Assembly: GCF_007655135.1 (NCBI RefSeq)
Contig: NC_045134.1
Coordinates: 19,864,568-19,928,567, forward strand
From: Punica granatum
Lineage: Eukaryota > Streptophyta > Magnoliopsida > Myrtales > Lythraceae
Length of the DNA stretch: 64,000 bases
Reading direction: 5' to 3'
Below are positions 12,361 through 24,250 of the stretch, piece by piece. Both the position numbers and the translations under genes were made by a program. Below the pieces are notes generated by a model. That model searched no databases and was not told the origin of the DNA. It was given only the letters and a program-made list of their open reading frames with translations. Position 1 is the first letter of the stretch; the number at the start of each line of letters is the position of its first letter.

Positions 12361-12890
12361 GTAAAGATGTTTTCGGAGCTTCTTCACAGATTTTCTCTTC
12401 AGAATTTCCACAGTACTACTGATTTGTTCCTCCGCTCTCTGTCGATCGCGAAGCCCGAAATCGCCGAGGGTAGTGAGGTGCCGATGAGACGGCGATACCC
12501 TCTCTCGTAATCGTAAGCTTGCATTTTGTTCCAGGTTTTGGTCTTGTTTGTTGTTTCTGGTCTCGACTTCCTCTGAGGCTAGGGTTTCCCCTTATTGCTT
12601 GTTCAATTCATGTTTCACTGGCTGCCGGGATTGTTTTGAAGATAACAGACAGTCAGAAGCTGCATTTTTTGGAATTGGTGGTTTTTTCCTTTTTTATGAT
12701 TGGAATTTGTGGAATTGTTGATGTAATCAACCAGGAAGTGGGTCTGGATTTCGAGGTGTTTGGAGGTGGCATTTTGGGGTTTTTCAAGTTAGGATTTTGC
12801 TCGAATAAATGCGGCTAGTTCGGTGATTTTGATAAGGGAAGGCAGGGAGCACGATTTGCATAAGTGCCCCACATTGTTGAGCCTTGAGCG
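12361..12890 (+). promoter_or_regulatory. Probable 5' leader of the ARID4-like gene
   Basis: Base composition rises in GC from about 12360, and the stretch just before the start codon at 12891 has the look of a plant 5' UTR, possibly with a leader intron. The open frames at 12519 and 12823 are not conserved proteins and are best seen as leader. This is an inference from position and composition. Confidence 0.4.
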
Positions 12891-15800
12891 ATGCTGCACA
12901 CCCGAGGAGCTTCGAGGGACGTCTGCGGTCTACTTGCGGTTAAATGCTGTAAAGTCTCTCAAAGAAGTGAGACTGAAGGCATTGCTGAAAACAAGCACGG
13001 TTATGGTTGCCCTTTTCCTGAACAAGTGTCTTCTGGGCATCTAGAGGTGCACTTGCTTTGGCCCTTTCAATAACTCTCTTTTGAGTAGCTAAAAGGGGTA
13101 GTTAGGACCTAATCTCAATCTCAATGGGTGCAGGTTCATAGTCTTACAAGTCCCAGCAAGGATGAGTTCTGTAGAGCTCTTGAGTCATATAAACCGAGCT
13201 TCGTGTACTTTCGAGGGGAATATCTCGAGGATAATGAAGTCGGCTCTTTGGTTTTGGGAGGGGTTGATTATACTTATCCTGAAGCCATATCCGAGCTCTT
13301 TCCCACTGCATTACCTGTCGGTGTAAGTACCATCATTTGTTTTCCCCTGGGCTTTAAACTGTGACTCTATTTGCACCACCAGAAGCTGTTCAGATTAGGA
13401 TACCCGGCGCTCTGTTCTGTTGGAATTTCAATTATCCCAATAGAAATTATGCACACGAGGAGCTCAAGATTGAACTATCTATGTGTTCTCCAGTCAAAAC
13501 CTCTTTATCTTGCTTCTAATAGCGGTTTGCATGTTAGATTTGGTTAAATGCAAGCCTTCTAAGTTATTAAGTGTTGGTTTGTCTGTCAAACTTTAGGTGC
13601 ACTACTGGTGTTCGATGCGTTTTGCCATCTGACTAGTGTCAAACTTAAACCGTTTCTAGATAAATGAGTTTATTATGTTAGGTGAAGAAATTGAGAATTA
13701 AATATCCCCAGATACCAAAAGAGAAGCTAACTGAAATTTATCTTTCGCTATAATTCCCACTTTTAAGTGCATTTTAAGTTCAGTGAATTGTTCTTAAAGG
13801 GCGAACAGGAGAATCTAGGATAGTTGACTTCAAGCATTTCTGTGCAGGTCTATCTGGAAATCCCAAATGGAGAAGAACATGCAAAGGCACTTCAGTCTAA
13901 GGTTGGTCTACTTTGTCAATAACTTAATCGTCACATTTTAAGTCAAAACAAAAGGAGTCATATGGCACCTTATGTGTTCCCTCTTTCCCCAATTTGCACT
14001 TCTACTGGGAAAACGTTGATCGGGATGCGTTCTCTATGCAGGGGGTTCCTTATGTGATATACTGGAAGAATTTCGTTCCCGCTGTTGCTGCTTCCCATTT
14101 TTACTATGCTTTATGCTCATTACTAAGGAGGCAAGTTCTATTTATCTCATTTTTGGCTTTGTATTGAAATTCTCTAGAAAATACCCATACTTGTTATTAC
14201 TTTCATTCCTAGTTAGATCTTCATTGTTTTCTCTATCTGTGGTACATGTTGGATATTTTAGTATCTGCTTGGCTGTGGTAACCTATTTACAATCTTTTTT
14301 TTACGCATTTTCTTTTCTTGAAAAGCACAAAAGACAAGAGTGTGGAAATTTCTCATATAGTTTATATTTAATAAATAATTTATTAAAGAGAGAAACTGGT
14401 ATCTAAATGCATTTTGTTTCGCGCAGAATTGCAATGTAAAAGGTCTCTCATGCTATTGTTTCTTGTACAGTTCGGCTGCCCATATATGGGATGCTTTCCA
14501 ACTTGCATATGCATCCTATAGGTTGTACTGTCTTCGGAAGCTCAATGTCTCTTCTGAGGATGACAACTTTGGAATTCATCTTCTGGGGAATGCTCCAGAA
14601 ATTGATGTTTTTACCCCTGAGGTAGAAGTGGAGGAAGACAGAGAAGGCTCTCTAAGCACTCTCCCAACTATTAAGATACATGATGACGAAGTGAACGTAA
14701 GGTTCCTTGTCTGTGGAGGGCCATGCACTTCGGTGAGCTTAGATGATTCATCATGTTGCTGTTATGTTCTTTAGTTAATTTTCTTTTTGGGTTAAAGTGG
14801 AAATTCCTTCAAAACTTAGCAATTGCTAAAGTTAAAAGTGACTTTCTCCAGGATGAAATATCATTAGGATCATTGGAGGATGGCCTCAATGCCATATTAA
14901 CTACCGAAGTAAGTACGAAGAACAAAATTGTCTGCATTAATTCTTTATTTCTTATTGCATTACAAATTACATTAGTTAACATGTCTCTCTTGGCATTTTA
15001 TTCTTTTCATTATACTGTAATTTGGTTCATTTAACATAAAGGAAATGAGGTCAACAAATATTTAATATTTACTAGATTTGGGTTGCTAATTTTCTAATTT
15101 TAGTGCACGTTTTTCACTGCCCGGTGAGTTCATTATGTTGCTTAGTTTCGTCTGACTAAAGTGAAATTTAACATTGTCTTGTTGACCTCATCTCAGATAC
15201 GTGGCAGCAAACTTATCGGGAAGTTTAGGTATGTAGTATCTTCAATCTACTCAATGTGAATCTTTAACATATATATGATATGTTATTAATCATATAATAC
15301 TTGGATGTGCGACTGTTTGTCCAGTGTGCTCCAACCACTTATTCAGACAGAGACATTCTCTCGTGACGTTGTGACCATGCGATGTGATGTATCAACCAGC
15401 AGCTGTGCACATGTCTCGTTCTTGCTATCGGGTAATGCACAAATATGCTTCGACGATCAGGTATTCCTGATAATATGAAACTTTGTGATTCGAGTATTAT
15501 GAAACTTTCTGGATCTGTGTGATGATCTTAACATTTTGTTCTCTCTCTCTCTCTGTCTGTCTGTCGATCTCTCCCAGCTGCTTGAGAACCACATTAAGAA
15601 GGAGATTATCGAAAAGAGCCAACTGGTCCACGCCCCTACCAATTTTAATGAAAATAGAGTGCCAACCTCTGAGCCTAGATTATCGGCTTCAGTGGCTTGT
15701 GGGGCCAAAGTCTTTGAAGTTATCATGAATGTGCCAGCATGGGCTTCACAGGTTACATTTGATGTCTCTGCAATACTTTTTCATATCTGGATATCGTATA

Positions 15801-17988
15801 ATCTGATAAATATTCTTTAAAGAAAAATTTACTTCGCATCTATTATATATTTTGGGAAATGATGTAATGTTCTTCTGACCCTTTTTTTTATTTTATTTTT
15901 TTTAACTCACGTAGTGTATCTTTGTAGGTTTTGAGGCAGTTAGCCCTAGATCCATCTCATCACGGCTTGGTTGCTCTGGGTATTGCTAGCATCCAGGGAA
16001 TGGCTGTTGCCTCCTTTGACATGGATGATGCTGAGCGCCTCCTCTTCTTCTGTTCGGCCGAAACCGAGGACAGTGTCTCCCCGACTGATTTTGGTCTCTC
16101 CCCTAGGAGCACCCCCGTTTGGTTGAGGCCTCCTGTTCCGAGCAGGAAGAGACCTGAACGGAGTCAAACGACGAGCCCTCACTTCAATAGCGAGCAGGCA
16201 TGTTCAAATGGGAGTCAAGAGGATGGGGAGAAGAGCGAAGGGAGGGACTGGGCTCGACAGAGGCTGAAAGCGGCTGCTCTGAGGCCAATTCCTCGTATTC
16301 ATCCTCGTAAGATACAGCTGTTCCTACGGACCTCCCAGAGAGATGGATTTGATGAGGGGCAAGCAAGAGATGGGTCGGCTGTTCCACCTGTGAGGCAGAG
16401 GGTCATCAGGCCAGCCTCTCTGGCATACCGGAGATCATCTGCCAAGTCATTCCAGTCTAGGCAGATGATTTCCCTGAATCCCTTGCCGCTAAAGAAACAC
16501 GGGTGTGACCGAAGTGCAATTCAGCATTGTTCTGAGGTGAGCTTCTAATTGTCTGTATATTTTTAATATTAATGAGATTGCATTTTTTTCTTACGCAAAT
16601 TAAAAAGTTCCACCCACTTTTTCTTGGATTGCTGACGTGTCAATCTATTTCCCGTAATAATATGGCTGATGTGACTGGAGAATGAATTTAAAAAAAAAAA
16701 AAAGGACCGATTTTGTCCTTCATTTCACGATGCTGGTAGTTTTGGCACGAAATGATGAGTAAAAGCTTTGGCCCGGCATGAATTTGCCAAGAGAGCTGAA
16801 CCTAGACAAGACCGGAGTCAACCTGTTTTAACGATTTAACAATTAAAGTAGTTATTGAAATGGTTGACGTCACACTTTTCTTCTGGCAGGAGGAGTTTTT
16901 GAAGGATGTGATGCATTTTCTGACCATTCGAGGGCATTCCCGCCTGATACCTCAAGGTGGGTTTGCGGAATTTCCTGATGCCATACTCAACGCCAAGCGT
17001 CTCGACCTGTACAACTTGTACAAAGAGGTGAGAGTCATCTTATATAATCTAGCGTCATTACCTATTTTTCCTTAGGTTTGTGAGAACAAATGTGCAAGTG
17101 AAAGACCTAAAATTTTCTTAGGTGGTTTCAAGAGGAGGCTTTCATGTGGGCAACGGCATCAACTGGAAAGGCCAAGTATTCTCGAAGATGTCCAACTATA
17201 CCACAACCCATAGAATGACTGTACGTCCCATAACAGGAAGATCAAAGCAGCTTATATCTTGATAACTGTTTCTTTAGATACAAAAACAAATTTTCTTTCT
17301 TTTCCTCTTGTAGGGTGTGGGCAACACACTTAAAAGGCACTATGAGACATACCTTCTCGAATATGAACTAGCCCATGATGACGTTGATGGGGAATGTTGC
17401 TTGATATGCCACAGGTACTTGCTTATTCATTATCTGAAGTGTGAACTTCGTGATAATACCTCTTTAAGGAATTGTAAAATTAAGTATTCCCATGAACATA
17501 TGATGATTATAATTAATTTGCTTTAACTTCAACAGTGGTGCTGCCGGTGATTGGGTTAACTGCGGAGCGTGTGGAGAGTGGGCCCACTTTGGATGCGACA
17601 GAAGACAAGGTCTTGGAGCCTTTAAGGTAATTCCTTGGAAACTGAAGAGGTCGGTAGTTTTCCCTTTGTAATTTTTCCCCGAATACGGGAAGTATGGTGA
17701 AAAACAAATTCAATCGCATAAACAGGAATTCATGCTGGATTATGTCGTCTTTTGAATTGCTAAAACATATCTTTTTTGCCGTGCCCTCTTTCCTTTGGGA
17801 AGGGAGACTGCAATGATCTCATTCTTTTTGCATGTGATTCCCCCCCCCCCCCCCCCCCCCCCCCCCCCTTTCAGGACTATGCAAAGACGGACGGCTTAGA
17901 GTACATTTGCCCTCAGTGCAGCATGACTAACTCGAAGAAGAAGCAGCAGCTTCAGAGACCGACCAACGGGTTCTCTAAGGCTTACTAG
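12891..17988 (+). CDS. ARID4: ARID and PHD finger protein, ARID4 type (15 coding exons, 766 aa)
   Basis: Exons: 12891-13046, 13134-13322, 13848-13901, 14042-14130, 14471-14732, 14852-14908, 15197-15228, 15325-15460, 15578-15751, 15928-16536, 16890-17027, 17122-17220, 17314-17414, 17536-17626 and 17875-17988. All phases join without a stop. The start (MLHTRGASRDVCGLLAV) agrees with the conserved N-terminus of this family as I recall it. Residues about 587-690 form an ARID DNA-binding domain. Residues about 693-745 form a PHD finger with Cys pairs CLIC, CGAC, HFGC and CPQC (C4HC3). The large tenth exon is a basic, Ser/Pro-rich linker. In Arabidopsis, ARID2-4 belong to the PEAT chromatin complex with PWWP, EPCR and TRB proteins; a nuclear chromatin role here is by family. 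Oddities: intron 4 uses a GC donor at 14131, and the last intron carries a 29-base C run next to its acceptor. Confidence 0.93.
14131..14470 (+). other. GC-AG intron (intron 4 of the ARID4-like gene)
   Basis: The donor reads AG/GCAAGT and the acceptor TGTACAG. Splicing here joins LCSLLR to SSAAHIWDAFQ in frame. No nearby GT donor keeps the frame. GC-AG introns are a known minor class of U2 introns, and GCAAGT is their usual donor context. Confidence 0.85.
17840..17868 (+). repeat. 29-base poly-C tract
   Basis: An uninterrupted run of 29 cytosines ends only 6 bases before the acceptor AG at 17873-17874, so it forms the polypyrimidine tract of the last ARID4-like intron. Its length is likely variable and may not be exact in the assembly. 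Confidence 0.95.
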
Positions 17989-19307
17989 GGTTATGAATCA
18001 CTTCCCTGCTCTTTTCCACCCTATGAGGCCGCAGATTCTGGCAAATGGTGAAAGAAGCAGGTCCCGCATCTTAAACTGTCTAGCAATCCCCGTAAAGTGG
18101 GTCATAGTTGAGACTGACGGATCGGAGCAAAATATATATGAGAAATGTGTACAGGGTGCCTCCATTTTGTTCTTAGAGAAGGGGCGAAGGAGAAATAGAA
18201 GTTTACCATATTTTTATCGTAGAATGAAGTTTTTGTAATCCCAGAGAACAGCTGAATGAAGTTTTTATTTAACAGTCTGAAAATTAGAATTTTAATCATA
18301 ATTATTCCTTGAAACTTGGAAATCACGGACCGTTAGCAATTTTATTTGCAATATGCAGTGATTCAAAATTCATTGAAAGTATGTTATAATGGAGGTTGAG
18401 TCATCTTTATAATGAGTACTAGTTTTAGTCAATGGGCTGAGAATATTTTATAATTTCATCGAAAAGAAGAAAAAGCATAAGACAGCTATTAATGTATCCC
18501 CGAGATCAATTGAGCACCCTTGATAGTTTTACATCGAATGCTTCATCTTCTTTTTATTTTATTAATTTTAGGTACTTCCAAATGCTCCATGGGTTATCCG
18601 TTACTACATTTTCTTTCTTGAAGGTGGAAGGTGGAAGACCACTTTTAGGTCTTCTCAACTTCATTCGAGTAGCCTCGACACCAGATTCAAATTAAAATAC
18701 GCGATTAGGATTCATAGTAAAGCTAGCTTAAGATCAACATAAAGTGTCGAGAGTTTCCTGTCGATTGAGTACATCGTTGTCGACCTCTTGTATACTGCTC
18801 AATTTGCAGTGATGTCCGAGGAATTTCCACTTCAATTTCTTGATCAAATTCATGCTCGTGAGACATTTCAAGTCATCTGTAAAAGATGTAAAAAAATCGA
18901 TTCCGGACTTTCTTCCATTTGCCAAGTTCGTCTCCTCACTCTACATTTTCGAGTTTTACTGTTTAGTGAGATCTAACTTAAGCATCAAAAGGTTGAGCCA
19001 TATTCCGAACCCCCCCTCCCCGACTCGACTTCCTTCCATGTTCTAAAGGACGAGTAGGACCCCAAGAAGCGATCGACAGATATCTGCAATTAATACGAAC
19101 TGTTTTCTTTGGTAAAGTAGGCCAACCAAAGTACACACATAACTCGTAATATTTGTTAATACCACACTCACCAACCAAACACCTGATTCAGGATATACAT
19201 GATCTCATACACATCATCAACCTTTCAATATACCCTAAACGATGTTAAATTACACGTAATTAGTTATTATCACTCTTTTAGAAAAAAATTAAACTAGAAA
19301 CAGTTCC
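17989..19307. other. 3' UTR of the ARID4-like gene, then intergenic
   Basis: About 17989-18330 is likely 3' UTR (several AATGAAG/TTTTTAT stretches). The rest to 19307 has no conserved coding frame. Confidence 0.45.
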
Positions 19308-19612
19308 TTTTTTTTTTTTGGAAAAAAACATAGAGGGTTTGAATTTGTGGGTGGTCGCACCCGCCGGTGCGTAGCTAATCTTAGGGACCAATCCAGCACC
19401 AAGGCACTAGGAGTTAACAAGAATCAGCTCGTTGACCGCTGTCGAGCTATATATAAAACTATCCTCGCGGATCGACCTACCACCGGGACATTAGGAGTTA
19501 AAAGGGGTTCAGCTTACATGGACTCTCTCGAAGAAGTGGGACTCGAACCTAAGCAGCGAACCGACCCAAGCCTTAACCATTGGACCAGTACCAGATTAAT
19601 TTGGGAGTACGT
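19308..19612 (-). mobile_element. Probable tRNA-derived SINE
   Basis: On the minus strand the stretch contains a pol III A-box-like motif TGGTCCAATGG (plus 19577-19587) and, 27 bases further on, a B-box GGTTCGAGTCC (plus 19539-19549). About 230 bases of non-coding body follow, ending in an A-rich tail (plus-strand T run at 19308-19320). This is the usual layout of plant tRNA-related SINEs. It is not a functional tRNA, because the acceptor stem and anticodon arm cannot be formed. Target duplications were not identified. Confidence 0.6.
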
Positions 19613-19666
19613 AGCAACAAATATTCTTAAATCAGAGAATATCCTTGGTTTGCTGAAATTTGGCCA

Positions 19667-19722
19667 ACCAATCTATGTCTTATCCCTGAAAAAAAAAAAA
19701 AAAAAAAGACACCAATCTATGT
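19667..19722 (+). repeat. 12-bp direct repeat around a short poly-A segment
   Basis: ACCAATCTATGT occurs at 19667-19678 and 19711-19722. Between them lie 32 bases consisting mainly of an A run. This resembles a target duplication around a minimal retroposed tail, although three bases (gac) separate the A run from the right repeat. Confidence 0.6.
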
Positions 19723-19747
19723 TGTCCCCATGCAGCTGCTCTTCTTT

Positions 19748-19755
19748 TATAAAAA
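19748..19755 (+). promoter_or_regulatory. TATA box of the LTPG gene
   Basis: TATAAAAA lies 96 bases before the start codon at 19851, giving a predicted start of transcription near 19780 and a leader of about 70 bases. Confidence 0.6.
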
Positions 19756-19850
19756 CCGTTAATTCTTCGCATGGACTTACACACCGCTGAACTAAACTGA
19801 TCATAGCAAACCAAATTAAGTGAGGATTTGTCAGCAAAGTAAGAGATCAG

Positions 19851-20678
19851 ATGGCTATCACTAGAAGAAATGAGCTCGTGACGGACCTGGCCCTGGCCGT
19901 CGTGCTCGCGGCGCTGCTCTTATTCCATGGAGCCTCAGCCCAGTCGGGATGCACGAGCTCACTTTTGGGCCTGACCCCATGCCTGAGCTATGTGAGCGGG
20001 AACTCCTCCACCCCGTCCTCGACCTGCTGCTCGAGGCTGGCGGGTATCGTCCAGTCTCAGCCCCAGTGCCTCTGTCTACTCTTCAACGGGCGAGCCTCAT
20101 CGTCCAGCTATAATATCAACCAGACCCTGGCACTGGCACTGCCTGGAGCGTGCAACGTGCAGACCCCACCGGTCAGCCGGTGCAGCTGTACGATTTATGC
20201 TCAGTAAATTTCAACTTGAATCTTAGACTCTGAATTTGAAATCGAACTGTGGTTGATGATCACTCGTATAATTGCAGCAATGTCCCCATCGAGCCCTCCT
20301 ACAAGTTCTCCCGCAGACGACACACCGGACACTACTACTCCGACTACATCATCAGCGCCCGCCACTCTCCCAGGTATGTGTCTAATTGACTTGAATTCAT
20401 TTGAAACTTCTCACGGGAAAAAAAAATAATAATCAATTAATTGACTATTAAAAATAGTATAGTGGCAAATAAAAGCCATAACTGCAATTAACGAGCATCA
20501 GTAGGAAATTTTTTTTCACAAATCAATTTATATATTTGCAGGAACAGGGTCGAAGACAGTTCCGACCATGGGTACCGGGAACACATCCGATGCGAGCATA
20601 AATCAGAAGCTGTCCCTCTGCTCCATTGCCTTCGCCCTTCTATTCGCTCCGTGTCTCTCGGCCATTTTCAAATTTTAA
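19851..20678 (+). CDS. GPI-anchored non-specific lipid transfer protein (LTPG-like, 189 aa)
   Basis: Three exons: 19851-20187, 20278-20373 and 20542-20678; phases join cleanly. Residues 1-30 are a signal peptide ending GASAQ. Residues about 33-112 are a lipid transfer/2S-albumin fold with the eight-cysteine pattern (C, C, CC, CLC, C, C), including LTPCLSYV and STCCSRLAGI. A Ser/Thr/Pro-rich linker follows (exon 2), then a hydrophobic C-terminus (ALLFAPCLSAIF) expected to be replaced by a GPI anchor. Family members sit on the outer plasma membrane or wall and move cuticular or suberin lipids. The frame continues past the exon 1 donor to a chance stop at 20205-20207, so a single-exon reading would lose the linker and anchor. 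Which LTPG paralogue this is cannot be told. Confidence 0.9.
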
Positions 20679-20944
20679 GATTCAAGAAGTAGTTTTCCCC
20701 TTATTTGAGGGCCAATGTTCTTGATTGTGATGGTGCCGGGCCGCTAGCCATGATATTCATTCTATTGATTGAGTGATATGCTGCTTTCGTGAGTTGTGTG
20801 TGTTATTGACATTGTTTGAGGACGAAGAAACGTCTTGTAGCACTGTCTTTTTATTGATAATAGTTGAACGGCACAAATAATCTCTTAATTATTTTGATAT
20901 AAAGAAATGTTATAAATATATACGAATTAAAAATTTATTCCAGA
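20679..20944. other. 3' UTR of the LTPG gene and short spacer
   Basis: Non-coding sequence between the LTPG stop and the degraded copia element. Confidence 0.5.
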
Positions 20945-21550
20945 TGTTAAAGTGTGTCTCGCATTTTCGGATATTTTGCGGACACTCGGAGTCGTGAAGA
21001 CTCGTTGGAATCGATCGAAGACACCGCATGGAAGAAGAGGGAAACAAATTCATCATAGTCAACGGCAGCTTTGGGGAGCAAAATCACAAAGCCTTACACC
21101 TGCTTGGAATGCATTTGACAAGTGGCAGCAATTAGTTTTTTCTCAACGGGCATGTTGGGCGAGTTTCAGCAATACTTGCTGAAATTTACAGAGAGTGGCG
21201 GCCATAGCCGTGTATTTTGGGGGGTAGCGGCCGTCCGCTATTTTCTTGCCCGTGCTCTGTTTTATTGGACTGGGTTGTGTCGCCGGTTTGCGCCACTCAA
21301 AGTCGACTTTTCCCACATAAATATAACCCTAGTCTCTTGTAATCTTATCTAAGACCAATTGGGGAGAGTTAATGAGATTGAGAGCTTTGTATCAGGGTTA
21401 TGGTTTTATCGTCTCGTTCGATTTCTTTACCTTTTGTACTTCTTGATCTTTTGCTCATAGTGAAAGCCAAATCCTCCTTTGCTCGTGGATGTTTCTCTTC
21501 TCTGTTCATTTTTTCTGTTTCGTTGTTCAATCGGGTCGATTTCTCCAACA
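20945..21550 (+). repeat. Putative 5' LTR of the degraded copia element
   Basis: The right border CA sits 3 bases before the primer binding site. The left border is set by the nearest suitable TG and is uncertain, since no second LTR exists for comparison. A TATA-like aaatataa near 21320 is present. Confidence 0.5.
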
Positions 21551-21600
21551 AATTGGTATCACAGCTACAACTAGGATTCCACAATCGACTCATTACGAGA

Positions 21601-24250
21601 TGGCAACAACGAAGTTTGAAATCGAGAAGTTCAATGGGATCACGAACTTCAGTCTATGGCAGGTTCAAATGACTACAATCCCGGTTTAAAACAGCTTGAA
21701 GAAGATCGTGACGGGCAATAAGCCCGAGAGGATGGAACAATCTGAGTGGGATGATTTTGATGAGAAGGCTTTGTTCGCAATTCAATTGTGCCTTACGAAC
21801 AACGTGCTGCACGAGGTACTCGCGGAGAAAAAGGCATCAGCTTTGTGGATGAAATTGGAAGCCCTATACATGACAAAGCTCTAGCTAATTGACTTGTGTT
21901 GGAGCAACGATTGTACATGTTCTGTATCGCCAAAGGTATGTCAATTAGGGCTCATATCAGTGAATTTATCACTCTCATGAATGACTTAAATAATGTCGAG
22001 GTTAAGATAGATCATGGGATCAGGCTTTGCTATTATTGTGCTCTTTACCACCTTCATATAAGACTTTTAGGGAGACCATGATTTATGGTAGAGATAATCT
22101 CACGTTCGAGGATTTGAAGGGTAGTCTTTTGAGCAAGGATAAACTCGACAATGAGTTGGGTTCGAGTAGCAAAAGGATGAGCAAGCCTCGGGTTTGGTTG
22201 CTAGAGGAAGACGGTAGTCTAAAGGCTCAGGTCGAAACAGATCAAGGTCCAAATCAAGGAAGAAGAATAAATTTTGTTGTTATTGTAAAAAGAAAGGTCA
22301 TAGTGTGGCAGAGTGCTACAAGATGAAGAACAAGCAGAAGGTTGAAGGCAACTAGAAAGGGAAGCAGAAGGCTAATGTAGTTGATGCTAGTGTAGCCAAG
22401 AACAAGGATAATGATGTGTTGCTAGTGACTACGATTGAGAAGTCTAAATTTACGTCGGAGTGGATCTTGGATTCTAGATGTTCGTACCACATATCCCAGC
22501 AGGGACTAGTTCTCCACTTATACATCGTTTGAAGATGGAGTTGTGCTTATGGGAAACAATGCAACCTGTAAGACAGTCGGTATCGATACGGTTCAGATCA
22601 GGATGCACGACAGGGTCATCAGAACTCTATCATATGTCAAGCACGTACCTAACTTGAAGAAGCATCTTATATCCTTCGGTGCTCTTGACTTGAATAGTTG
22701 CAAGATTGCCATCGAGTCCAACGACATGAAGGTATCTCGTGGAGCTCTTGTGTTGATGAGAGGTCATAAGACCGACAACTAATATGTTTTTCAGGGTTCG
22801 ACGGTGACTGGAGCAATAGCGGTGTCGTCGTGTATTATAGAGTCGGACTCAACTCGATTGTGGCATATGCGTCTTCGTCATATGAGTGAAGCGGGTATAA
22901 CCGTTTTGAGTAAGAGAGGTCTCTTCCCAAGTCCAAGAGTCGAGAAGTTAGTGAAAGACTCTACTAGAGAAGCATACAGGGAAGATTGTCAAGAGGTTGA
23001 GGAATGATAACGGTCTCGAGTTTTGCGGGGCTGATTTTAATGAATATTGCAAGAAAGAAGGAATTGACCAACACTGCACTGTTGTCGATACCCTACAACA
23101 GAACGGCATCACGGAGAGAATGAACAAAACTCTACTCGAGAGAGCCCGGTGTATGCTTTCAAATGCAGGCTTATGAAAGGAGTTTTGGGCAGAAGCCGTC
23201 AACCTGGCATGCTATTTGGTGAACCAGTCACTACATCGGTCTTTGGAGCTAAAAACTTCAAAAGAGCTATGGTCTAGTAATCCTCCTAATTACTCTCATC
23301 TCATTTAAGAGTGTTTGGTTGTCCTGCTTATGCACATGTTAATGATGGAAAGCTAGAACCTAAAGATATTAAATGTATATTTCTTGGTTTTGCATCCGAT
23401 GTGAAGGACAATAGATTGTGGTGCCCTGAAACTAAGAAATTTATTGTTAGTATAGATGTCACTTTTAATGAATCTGCGATGCTTCACTTAAGAAAGGAGT
23501 TGCCTGTTCTTGTTGACACAAAAAAGCAAGGTGTTCCGGGCAAAGTGGAGTTTGAGGCTGGAAGTTCTCCTAAGCAGCAAGAGATTGTTACAAATACTCC
23601 ATATCAAACAGAGGCTTCATCTAGCTCACATGCATCTTCTCCGCCTCAACTACAAAATTATATGTTCGCTTGTGATAGGGAGAGACAACATATCAATTCA
23701 CCTCAGAGGCTCAGCTTTGAAAATATGGTTGCATATGCCTTAAGCTTCGCCAGAGCATTAATTCAGCCAATCCTCCCACTTACCCTGAAGCGGTTCAAGC
23801 TCCTGATTCTAGCAAGTGGCTTGTGGCAATGGAAGAGGAGATGGAGTCCCTACAAAGAAACGAGACTTGGCAGCTTATTAAACCACCCATTGGGAAGAAG
23901 ATTTTTGGCTGCAAGTAGGTGTATAAGAAGAAGGAAGGATTGGGTCCTAAAGACACCAAATATAAGGCAAGGTTGGTTGCGAAGGGCTACAGTCAGGTGG
24001 AGGGAGTTTATTTTCACAACGTTTTCTCTCCAATTGTAAAGCATACATCCATTCTGGCGTTACTTGCTCTTCTTGCACTACACAGCCTGGAGTTCGAGTA
24101 GTTAGATGTGAAGACTGCTTTTTCTACATGGTGATCTGGAAGACAACATATATATAAAGCAGCCTGAAGGCTTCAAGGTTGAAGGCAAGGAAGATCGTGT
24201 TTGCCTTTTGAGAAAATCCTTATATGGCTTGAAGCAATCTCCTCGATAGT
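21601..24250 (+). pseudogene. Broken copia gag-pol
   Basis: Gag begins MATTKFEIEKFNGITNFSLW and is stopped at 21687. Further stops and frame changes occur every 100-300 bases through integrase and reverse transcriptase. Recognisable pieces include WAEAVNLACYLVNQ (integrase C-terminal side), FGCPAYAHV (23314) and KARLVAKGYSQVEGV then [13 protein letters not shown] (reverse transcriptase). The final part is lost. No product is expected. Confidence 0.85.

Larger units (their letters stand above)
20945..24250 (+). mobile_element. Degraded, 3'-truncated Ty1-copia retrotransposon
   Basis: A putative 5' LTR (20945-21550, TG...CA) is followed by a tRNA-Met-type primer site (tggtatcacagc, 21554-21565). 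Broken pieces of a copia polyprotein then appear in order: gag (start 21601), a remnant protease region near 22450, the GAG-pre-integrase motif LWHMRLRHMSEAGI (22858), integrase fragments (22990-23290) and reverse transcriptase (23830-24250, ending LYGLKQSPR). The sequence stops in mid-reverse transcriptase; the YVDD region, RNase H and 3' LTR are absent. The break lies only about 330 bases before the TRM82-like start codon. Confidence 0.85.

Noticed and set aside
12519..12818. 99-codon open frame before the ARID4-like gene
   Set aside because: Not conserved and not in frame with the first coding exon; better explained as leader.
14753..15034. 93-codon open frame
   Set aside because: It runs across an ARID4-like intron and the small exon 14852-14908; only the exon part is coding.
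15946..16387. Minus-strand open frames
   Set aside because: Antisense shadows of the large ARID4-like exon 10.
19539..19587. tRNA-like A and B boxes
   Set aside because: No cloverleaf can be formed, so it is not called a tRNA gene; kept only as SINE evidence.
19347..19790. 147-codon plus-strand open frame
   Set aside because: It lies in the probable SINE and a poly-A stretch, with no recognisable protein.
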